Of a stretch of DNA of 64,000 bases, positions 58,194 through 64,000 are shown piece by piece. The DNA comes from Deltaproteobacteria bacterium (lineage in GTDB: Bacteria > Myxococcota_A > UBA796 > SXON01). The translations under genes were made by a program, and so were the position numbers. The DNA is taken from the NCBI GenBank assembly GCA_947486185.1, contig CANKTH010000001.1, forward strand, positions 1 to 64,000, read 5' to 3'. Position 1 is the first letter of the stretch. Each line of letters begins with the position of its first letter. The notes beneath the pieces are model-generated. The model had not been told where the DNA came from and did no database searches. It saw only the letters and a list, made by a program, of their open reading frames with translations.

Positions 58194-59543
58194 TCACATC
58201 CAGGTACGGAGCAGACCCAGGGCAGCGCTGACGGCGAGGGTGGTCAACATCCCAACATGAAAGCGCAACATCGCCACCATCGCGCCAGCGGCGATGAGGA
58301 GCGCCCACAGGTCGAGCGAGGCCAGCTCGGGCAGGTACAGGCGCGTGCCCAGCGGGCCCGAACGTTCGGCGCCACGCGTGAACACCACATGTAAGCTGAA
58401 CCAGAAGGCGAGGTTGAGCACGACGCCGACCACCGCCGCCGTGATCGTCGACAAAGCGGCGGTCAGGGCCGCGCGCCCCCGGAGCCACTCCATGTAGGGC
58501 GCACCGAGGAACACCCAAAGATAACAGGGCGCAAAGGTGACGTAGGTGCTCACCACCGCTCCGGCGAGGCCAGAGAGCCAGGGAGGCCACGCTCCCGGAT
58601 CCCGCCATGCGCCGATGAATCCGACATATTGCACCACCTGGATCAGCGGACCGGGGGTCGTCTCGGCCATGCCCAGTCCATCCAACATCTCCACGGCGGT
58701 CAACCAGCCGTGGCGCCCGACCGCCTCCTGCGCCACATACGCCAAAACGGAATAAGCACCTCCAAAGGTCACCACGGCGGCCTGGGAGAAGAAGGCCCCG
58801 ATCTTCACCAGCGTGTGCTCCCAACCCAGGATCAGGCCCAGCAGGACCAGAGGACCGAGCCACAGGCCGAGACCAAGGCTGAGCACCCCAAGGCTACGAC
58901 GTGGCGTCGGCAACGGCGCCGGGTGGGCGTCAAGCCACGCGTCGAGGCGGGCCACCGGCCCCTTGTCCTGCGCCGTGCGGGGTTTGATCACCTGGAAAGC
59001 CGGGTGCGAATGCCCCACGAGCCCGAGGACCCCCGCGGCGACCACGACCGCGGGAAAGGGCACCGCAAAGAAAAAGATCGCGACGAACGCCAGCGCGGCG
59101 ACACCAAACATCACCCGGTTCACCAGTACCCGCTTCCCGATACGGACCACCGCCTCGACCACCACGGCGAGCACCGCCGCCTTGACGCCAAACAGCGCAG
59201 CCGCCACCCAGACGATCTGCGAATACGCGACGTAGAGATAGCTCAACACCAGTATCGACACAAAACCCGGCAGCACGAAGAGGGTGCCGGCGATCAGCCC
59301 GCCGCGCGGGCCATGCAGCAGCCAGCCCACGTAGGTGGCCAGCTGTTGAGCCTCAGGGCCGGGGAGCAGCATGCAGTAGTTGAGCGCGTGCAGGAAGCGG
59401 GCTTCGCTGATCCACCGGAGCTCGTCCACGAGGATCCGGTGCATCACCGCGATCTGCCCGGCGGGACCCCCAAAACTGTTGAGGGCGACCCGGACCCACA
59501 CCCTGGTCGCTTCGCCCTCGCTGATGCCGTGTCCCCGATCCAT
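58194..59543 (-). CDS. chrA: Chromate transporter ChrA
   Basis: 449 residues, twelve helices, two homologous CHR domains (long-chain ChrA). The first domain begins LNSFGGPAGQIAVMHRILVD and has NYCMLLPGPEAQQLATYVGW; the second has VVTFGGAYSVLAYVAQEAV and GLGMAETTPGPLIQVVQYVG. Long-chain ChrA exports chromate from the cytoplasm; relatives may carry other anions. The ATG at 59543 begins MDRGHGISEGE; the upstream in-frame extension is not supported. Convergent with the SGNH gene, seven bases apart. Confidence 0.94.
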   Translation of the reverse strand: MDRGHGISEGEATRVWVRVALNSFGGPAGQIAVMHRILVDELRWISEARFLHALNYCMLLPGPEAQQLATYVGWLLHGPRGGLIAGTLFVLPGFVSILVLSYLYVAYSQIVWVAAALFGVKAAVLAVVVEAVVRIGKRVLVNRVMFGVAALAFVAIFFFAVPFPAVVVAAGVLGLVGHSHPAFQVIKPRTAQDKGPVARLDAWLDAHPAPLPTPRRSLGVLSLGLGLWLGPLVLLGLILGWEHTLVKIGAFFSQAAVVTFGGAYSVLAYVAQEAVGRHGWLTAVEMLDGLGMAETTPGPLIQVVQYVGFIGAWRDPGAWPPWLSGLAGAVVSTYVTFAPCYLWVFLGAPYMEWLRGRAALTAALSTITAAVVGVVLNLAFWFSLHVVFTRGAERSGPLGTRLYLPELASLDLWALLIAAGAMVAMLRFHVGMLTTLAVSAALGLLRTWM

Positions 59544-59731
59544 CCCGCCGCCTGCGCCCGGCGAAGACCTATCACGCAATGACCCCCACCCGACCGTCGC
59601 CGTGCTCGCAGGGCGTGACACCTGCGTCACGGTTGTCCCAACCTGGCCCTGACGGAGCGCGAACTCCGCCACTTCTACCTCATCCGTGTCGCTGGCCCGA
59701 ATTTCGCATAGGTCCGCGGCAAGGAGTCCAC

Positions 59732-60166
59732 ATGTCGCGCAAACAGCTCACTTCTGCCATTTTCTTCAGCTTGTCCGCATCGATCATCGCGCTCAGCGGC
59801 TGCGAGGGGCGGGTGTGCAACACGCTCTACGCCCCCGATCAGGCGAACATCACCGTCCAGAGTTCCGGGTTTGACCCCGGGTTCTATGAGGTCGAGGCGC
59901 TCGGCGAGCTCTGCTCGGTGACCTTGCCCGGGACCACCGTGACCTGTAGCGGTACGGTGCTCAACCTGACGCTCGACAGCGGTGGGACGGCGATCACGGC
60001 GATCAACGTCTGGGAAGAGGCCCCCGAAGAGCTCGACGTGGTCATCTTCTTGGACGGAGTGGAGCTCCTGAACGAGACCATCACGCCTACCTACACCGAG
60101 TCGGAGCCCAACGGCGCGGGCTGCGGTTTTGTCCAGTTCGGCACGGCAGAGCTGACCCTGAACTGA
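59732..60166 (+). CDS. Small predicted lipoprotein, unknown
   Basis: 144 residues with AAGGAG six bases before the ATG. Signal MSRKQLTSAIFFSLSASIIA and lipobox ALSGC. Mature part beta-rich with three further Cys (VCNTLY, LCSVTL, VTCSGT) plus one near the end (GAGCGFVQF). No family recognised. It is divergent from chrA (188 bases between starts) and is followed by a hairpin. Confidence 0.78.
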   Translation: MSRKQLTSAIFFSLSASIIALSGCEGRVCNTLYAPDQANITVQSSGFDPGFYEVEALGELCSVTLPGTTVTCSGTVLNLTLDSGGTAITAINVWEEAPEELDVVIFLDGVELLNETITPTYTESEPNGAGCGFVQFGTAELTLN

Positions 60167-60168
60167 CG

Positions 60169-60186
60169 CCGGTCGGGACGGACCGG
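60169..60186. terminator. Hairpin between convergent genes
   Basis: Perfect 6-base stem CCGGTC/GACCGG with a GGGACG loop, filling the gap between the small lipoprotein stop and the CAP gene stop. No T-run, so a weak or Rho-assisted bidirectional terminator. Confidence 0.4.
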
Positions 60187-60191
60187 ACCCG

Positions 60192-61106
60192 CTACTCGGT
60201 CTTGAAGGTGCTGCTCAGCGTCTCTTGGCCGCCCGTCCAACTGATATCGAAGGTCGCCGTGTATTCGGTCCGCCGCTCCAGTGGCGCCTCCGGCAGGAGC
60301 GCGACCGTGTTGAACATGGTCGGATCGGTGGCGGGCTCGAGCGAGAGAAAGGGCACGTCGCCGTCGGGCCCGGTGAAGGAGGCCGACCGCAACTGCAAGT
60401 CGTAGACGTTGCCGCTGTTAGCGTGCGTCTCGCGGGCATTGACCGTGACGGTCACCGGCGAGCCGACCGCGTCCGCGTCGGGGGCCGGGTCCGGTTCCTC
60501 GTTATCCGAGTAAAATGTGGTTGGCACGCCACTTTGACCGTCTACCGGATAGATGACGGCGAGATCGCTCTCCGGAGGAACCCGGGCGACCACGGTCATC
60601 GCGACGTACTCGTCGGCCTGACCGACCCCCACGGCAAGCCACTCGGGCATGGTGAACGGGATTCGGTGGTAGACCGAGTTCATCCACACGTCCACCGCAG
60701 TCGACGTAGACGGAGTGGTCACGAGCACCTCTGCCACGAGGCGCGCGTCGACGTAGCCCGCCGCCGCGACGCGCTCAGCGGCGGATTCGCCCGAATAGTA
60801 TGGGTTCGACGCGTCTGTTTCGGAGTGACTCAGGGCCCCGGCGTAGCTCATGTACTCCGCGTGGGCCTGCGCGGCAGCCTCGACCTGTACATCCAATCCC
60901 GCGTAGTTGAGGCCAAGCAAGCTTCGATAACAGGCGGCGCGGGTGAACGCCTCCACCGAGGCGAGAGAAGGGTCGGCGTAGCCGAAGTCCGAGACGGCCG
61001 GGCAGGCCCGATCGACGGTCTGCCAGCCGCGATCACATCCGACGGCGGCGCCGAGCGCCCAACCTACGGCGCCCAAGGCGCAGGGACGCCACACGTGAGC
61101 CCTCAT
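60192..61106 (-). CDS. CAP-domain (SCP/PR1-like) lipoprotein
   Basis: 304 residues. Signal with lipobox-like AAVGC. The CAP domain (about 45-165) shows LLGLNYAGLDVQVEAAAQAH, GALSHSETDASNPYYSGESA and VWMNSVYHRIPFTMPEW, which carry the helix, His and Ser-Glu-His pattern of bacterial CAP proteins. The C-terminal 130 residues form an unrecognised beta domain (SPVTVTVNARETHANSGN). The ATG overlaps the PH-domain gene (ATGA). Extracytoplasmic, probably binding lipids or peptidoglycan; the exact function of bacterial CAP domains is largely unknown. Confidence 0.85.
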   Translation of the reverse strand: MRAHVWRPCALGAVGWALGAAVGCDRGWQTVDRACPAVSDFGYADPSLASVEAFTRAACYRSLLGLNYAGLDVQVEAAAQAHAEYMSYAGALSHSETDASNPYYSGESAAERVAAAGYVDARLVAEVLVTTPSTSTAVDVWMNSVYHRIPFTMPEWLAVGVGQADEYVAMTVVARVPPESDLAVIYPVDGQSGVPTTFYSDNEEPDPAPDADAVGSPVTVTVNARETHANSGNVYDLQLRSASFTGPDGDVPFLSLEPATDPTMFNTVALLPEAPLERRTEYTATFDISWTGGQETLSSTFKTE

Positions 61107-61600
61107 CGGAGCCCGGCTTCGATCCGCGCGAGACTGTCACGAATCTCCCTCAACAGCTGAATCTCGACGCTCTCATCGCCCGCATCGTCCCGGACCGTTA
61201 CGCGATCCCGACGTGCCAGGATCTCCGAACGAAACTGGGCGGCATCCTTCACCCCGAGCAGCGCTGCCGCGGATCCGGGCTGCCCGCCCGCAGTCTCGAT
61301 CCTCAACGAGGCGAGGCCCAGGTAGTCGAGGATCGGGCCGTGGTGGAGCGAGACATCCTGGATCTTGTCGAGCGGGATGCTCATCTCGCTGCGAAACCAT
61401 ACGCCGTGTTCATACAACAGCGCACGGTCGGTGAGCCGCGCCTTGATCGTGGGGAAATAGGCGCGCGCCCAGAGCGGGCCGACAAACACCCAGAGAGGCA
61501 GCACGACCAGGCCAGCGACCGTCGCCACCAGCACCGCCGCCACCTGGATAACCAGGTAGATCCTCAACTTAGAGTCAAACTGCGCTCCGAGCTCTGTCAC
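61103..61600 (-). CDS. Bacterial PH-domain membrane protein (YdbS/bPH2-like)
   Basis: 165 residues, GTG start preceded by GGGTGGGG. Two helices (about 15-38 and 42-55, VLVATVAGLVVLPLWVFVGP) lead to a bacterial pleckstrin-like domain: FPTIKARLTDRALLYEHGVW, MSIPLDKIQDVSLHHGPILD and ASLRIETAG are the classic bPH2 segments. A charged C-terminal helix follows. Upstream in-frame codons lie inside the preceding gene. These proteins act at membranes in stress response or transport, role uncertain. Confidence 0.86.
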   Translation of the reverse strand: MTELGAQFDSKLRIYLVIQVAAVLVATVAGLVVLPLWVFVGPLWARAYFPTIKARLTDRALLYEHGVWFRSEMSIPLDKIQDVSLHHGPILDYLGLASLRIETAGGQPGSAAALLGVKDAAQFRSEILARRDRVTVRDDAGDESVEIQLLREIRDSLARIEAGLR

Positions 61601-61631
61601 GGTCTTGCCCCACCCTGGGCCCTGGCGTAGC

Positions 61632-63341
61632 TCAACCCGGCGGGTTTGGCACCTCGGGCACGGACAGGTTGGGGTCCCCGAGCCCGGACGACAGGGCCTC
61701 CTGGAGCGCCGAGGGGAGGACACCCAGCTCCAACCCGTCTTTCTGTAACTGCTCGACCGTAGCTTGCTCTTCTCGGAGCCACGCACCGACCTCACGCCCG
61801 GAGAGCGCCCGGAGCTCGCCCCCGGGCGCCGCCGACGCGCGAGCACGCATCAACGTCGTTCGGGCCGGATAGCGCTCGGCGAGCTCCCCCCAAAGGAGCG
61901 GAGCGCGCCGCAGGTAGAGCTGCACCGCCCGGATGGTCCCCGGCTTCGCGAGTGTAGAAGCCGGACGATCGAGGCCGGCTCCGAGGGCGCGATCCAAGCC
62001 CGGCACCCGGTCCGACGCGCGGATGAAACCCGGGCCCTCCGGGGTGGTCTGGCCTTCCGCGAGGGGCGGCGCGACCGGGCCCGCCTCTGGCCAGGTATGC
62101 GCCAACAACCAGCCGACTCCGAGCCCGGCGAGGGTCGGGAGCGCGGGCCCGAGCACCGGATCGCGCCCTACCGCCGACCGGGGGCGAGCGCCGACGAGTC
62201 GTAGCAGCTGGACCATCGTCGCCAGCCACAAGCCGAGGCCGACCAGCACCATTCGCGGCTCCGCGGCGAGACCGGGCAGCTGGGGGACCCCATAGAACAG
62301 CAACGCCACGAGCAGGACACGGAAGAGCGAACCGACACCGAGGTAGATGAGCGCAGGAAAGGCCAGCGGCACATAGAGCACGTGGAACCCCGATGCATCA
62401 GCACCAAGCCAGGCACACAACAGCGCCATCGCCGCCGCGACAACCTCACGCGACGGATGTAGCGCCGGAAGCAGCAACGCGGCGCCCAGGGTCATCCACT
62501 GTGCCGGTTCATGCCGAAAAAAACCCAGCCACCTCATCCAGCCAGGGGCCAGGCTCCGGCCAACGAGCCAGTCCGGGTCGATAGCCCCCTGAAACGCGAG
62601 CGTTCCCCGGATACCTTCGATGATCCGACTGATCGGCACGGTGGGCAGGCAGAGCCCGAGGCCCGCGAGCCCCACCAGCCCCAAGCCCACGGCCGCGCGC
62701 CAGCGCCGCGTCACGAGCACCGGGAAGATCAACGCACCCGGAACCAGCTTGATCAGCGCGCCGACCGCCAGCACGGGACCCGCCGCCCACTCGGGGCCGC
62801 GCCGCACCGCCGCGATCCCGAGCGCACAGAGCGCTCCCAGCAGCATGTTGACCTGACCCAACCGTACACACTCGGCGCTCACCGGGTGCCAGAGCAGGAG
62901 CGCGGCGACACCCGCGCCCCAACACAAACGCACGATCCGGCTACCTTCTGCCAACCACGCCGCCGCGACGCCGTAGAATCCGAGCGACACCAGCAACAGT
63001 GAACGCCAGAGCATGGAGAACTGGTCCCAATCCAAGGCCGCGGCAGGACGCAGCAACGCTCCGGCAGTCGCAGGGTACAAGGTTGAGAAGGTGGCGGCGC
63101 CGATCTGGAGTCCCCGCTCGTCGTAGACGCGCGCGAGCGCGGACTGTTCGGTAGGGTCGAGCCCAAGGCTGACCGCGCCGGCCGAGAGGTAGAGCGGCAG
63201 CGCGTCGGAGGCGCGGGTGCTCGCCGGCCCGAGGATCTCTCCAGCAACGATTCGTCGCGCTCCCTCTCCGGCCAGGATCAGCAGGCCGAGGAGAAGGAGT
63301 GGCCGGAGACGGGTCAGGGACGGAAATCCGAGTCGGTCCAC
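61632..63341 (-). CDS. GT87-like polytopic membrane glycosyltransferase
   Basis: 569 residues from GTG 63341 (GTG 63401 is also possible). About ten helices. The GT87/DUF2029 pattern is present: GQVNMLLGALCALGIAAVRR (GQ-N region) and VGALIKLVPGALIFPVLVT (the K..P region), with the acidic residue after helix 1 in STRASDALPLYLS. Such enzymes use polyprenyl-phosphate sugars. A C-terminal 170-residue soluble part (from about 400) is unusual for the family. First gene of the PH-CAP operon. Sugar unknown. Confidence 0.75.
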   Translation of the reverse strand: MDRLGFPSLTRLRPLLLLGLLILAGEGARRIVAGEILGPASTRASDALPLYLSAGAVSLGLDPTEQSALARVYDERGLQIGAATFSTLYPATAGALLRPAAALDWDQFSMLWRSLLLVSLGFYGVAAAWLAEGSRIVRLCWGAGVAALLLWHPVSAECVRLGQVNMLLGALCALGIAAVRRGPEWAAGPVLAVGALIKLVPGALIFPVLVTRRWRAAVGLGLVGLAGLGLCLPTVPISRIIEGIRGTLAFQGAIDPDWLVGRSLAPGWMRWLGFFRHEPAQWMTLGAALLLPALHPSREVVAAAMALLCAWLGADASGFHVLYVPLAFPALIYLGVGSLFRVLLVALLFYGVPQLPGLAAEPRMVLVGLGLWLATMVQLLRLVGARPRSAVGRDPVLGPALPTLAGLGVGWLLAHTWPEAGPVAPPLAEGQTTPEGPGFIRASDRVPGLDRALGAGLDRPASTLAKPGTIRAVQLYLRRAPLLWGELAERYPARTTLMRARASAAPGGELRALSGREVGAWLREEQATVEQLQKDGLELGVLPSALQEALSSGLGDPNLSVPEVPNPPG

Positions 63342-63646
63342 GACAGGGGCTCGCTTTGGGCTGAGTGATCTGGCCGTCGGGCCGGGCGCGCGCCGCGGCA
63401 CCCCGGCGCGGTCCGCTGGCCCAAACCACGGAGGTCAGGGGGCCTCAAGCGGGGGATTCGCGGGCGCAGGTGACCTCCAGGCGGGACGCACCACGTACCC
63501 CGCCCTCGCGCCCGGCGCGCCGTTTGACGTCCGTCACACTTCCGACCCTCCCCCGCTCCCACAAATTCGGATACACGCCGCGCCCCCTTCCTGCCGGGGA
63601 GGAGGGGCGCCCGTTTTTGGGCAAATGAAGCAGTGAGGTTGGGACC

Positions 63647-64000
63647 ATGAATCGCGTCGAGCTCGCCATCCAGGAAGGCCGTTGTATCCTGGTTTTTGGT
63701 AGCCGTGCCCTCCAAGACGCCGAAGCGGTCGGAGAGGTTCGCCGTCGTACCGCTATCCCCGCGGTTGTGTTGAGCGGAGATGCACCTTCGCCCGTCACGA
63801 CGCTCAGCGCCGCCAGCCTCGCGCCGGCGCTCGCGAAAGATGGCGGCATGCTCTGCCTCATCGACATCGACTCCGCAGATGGCGCTGGGCTCACCGCCCT
63901 ATCGCAAATCGTGAGCGCAGCGGCCCATAAACCACGCCTCACCGTCGTGGCGCGGAGCTTCAATCCCTTCCTGCTGCCCCAGAATCTGCGGCTCCTCAAG
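63647..64000 (+). CDS. Unknown protein, 3' end beyond window
   Basis: 118 residues from ATG 63647, with GAGG eight bases upstream; the frame stays open to the last base. It begins MNRVELAIQEGRCILVFGSR and contains a second hydrophobic strand GGMLCLIDID followed by SADGAGLTALSQ and ARSFNPFLLP. The alternating beta-strand/helix order and the ILVFGSRAL segment recall a Rossmann-like or SIR2-like nucleotide fold, but this is too short to identify. It is divergent from the GT87-like gene, with 305 bases between starts; that gap shows a TTGACG hexamer (63524) without a clear -10. Confidence 0.65.
   Translation, partial: MNRVELAIQEGRCILVFGSRALQDAEAVGEVRRRTAIPAVVLSGDAPSPVTTLSAASLAPALAKDGGMLCLIDIDSADGAGLTALSQIVSAAAHKPRLTVVARSFNPFLLPQNLRLLK

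Noticed and set aside
1..64000. tRNA, rRNA, riboswitch or CRISPR array
   Set aside because: Read through all intergenic gaps; none has a cloverleaf, conserved rRNA stretch or spaced repeats. Gaps are too short for most of these.

Overview
The window is GC-rich (about two-thirds G+C by eye) and gene-dense: 63 protein genes, no rRNA, tRNA, CRISPR array, insertion sequence or integrase seen, and no gene-free stretch longer than about 250 bases. The probable source is a member of the Myxococcota (former Deltaproteobacteria). The best evidence is a MYXO-CTERM-like C-terminal sorting tail (57179-58186). It is supported by many short lipoproteins with Asp/Thr/Gly linkers and ASH-type beta domains, a MalQ/Mfd/RadA/NAD-GDH gene set typical of aerobic heterotrophs, and stop-start overlaps (ATGA, GTGA, TGATG) throughout. 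This is an inference; no marker gene settles the genus.

Left region (1-10.4 kb). The end of a prolyl oligopeptidase is followed by one long leftward operon for an aa3-type cytochrome c oxidase. From 10341 down to 1006 it runs rpsR, heme A synthase (ctaA), heme O synthase (ctaB), SURF1, a diheme cytochrome c, a 37-residue membrane peptide, subunits II, I, III and IV, a second subunit-III-like protein, a small CPSC membrane protein, a monoheme cytochrome c lipoprotein and a small lipoprotein. Cofactor synthesis, assembly factor, electron donors and catalytic subunits are therefore encoded together.

10.4-27.5 kb. A DUF4920-type lipoprotein faces malQ. Upstream of malQ on the same strand lie a 46-residue Lys/Arg-rich protein and a 368-residue protein that looks like a very divergent RelA/SpoT-type nucleotidyltransferase. 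A membrane protein and mfd follow rightward, then a solitary phage-tail-tube-like gene with its own hairpin and intrinsic terminator. Next come a histidine phosphatase without a normal start codon, the 1528-residue NAD-glutamate dehydrogenase, a lipoprotein, a GNAT-cupin fusion and an alpha/beta hydrolase.

27.5-34.5 kb. A complete cytochrome c maturation System I operon, ccmABCDEFGHI, is read leftward with overlapping genes throughout. It supplies the heme attachment needed by the c-type cytochromes of the oxidase operon.

34.5-47.9 kb. This holds a 1065-residue surface protein with Ig-like domains and a C-terminal barrel-like part behind a good sigma70 promoter, radA, a 2-hydroxyacid dehydrogenase, a lytic transglycosylase and pgsA. 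A WYL-regulator operon of three genes is divergent from a two-helix membrane protein across a repeat-rich intergenic region. A DUF2891 lipoprotein and an esterase-like lipoprotein follow.

47.9-64 kb. A TrmA/RlmD-like methyltransferase that has lost its catalytic residues lies with a NadR-like bifunctional NAD enzyme and a 2-oxoglutarate oxygenase-like protein. A CobW GTPase and an AMP-forming acyl ligase are divergent from them. After a run of lipoproteins and a MYXO-CTERM SGNH protein come a chromate transporter and a leftward operon of a GT87-like membrane protein, a bacterial PH-domain protein and a CAP-domain lipoprotein. The last gene runs off the right edge.
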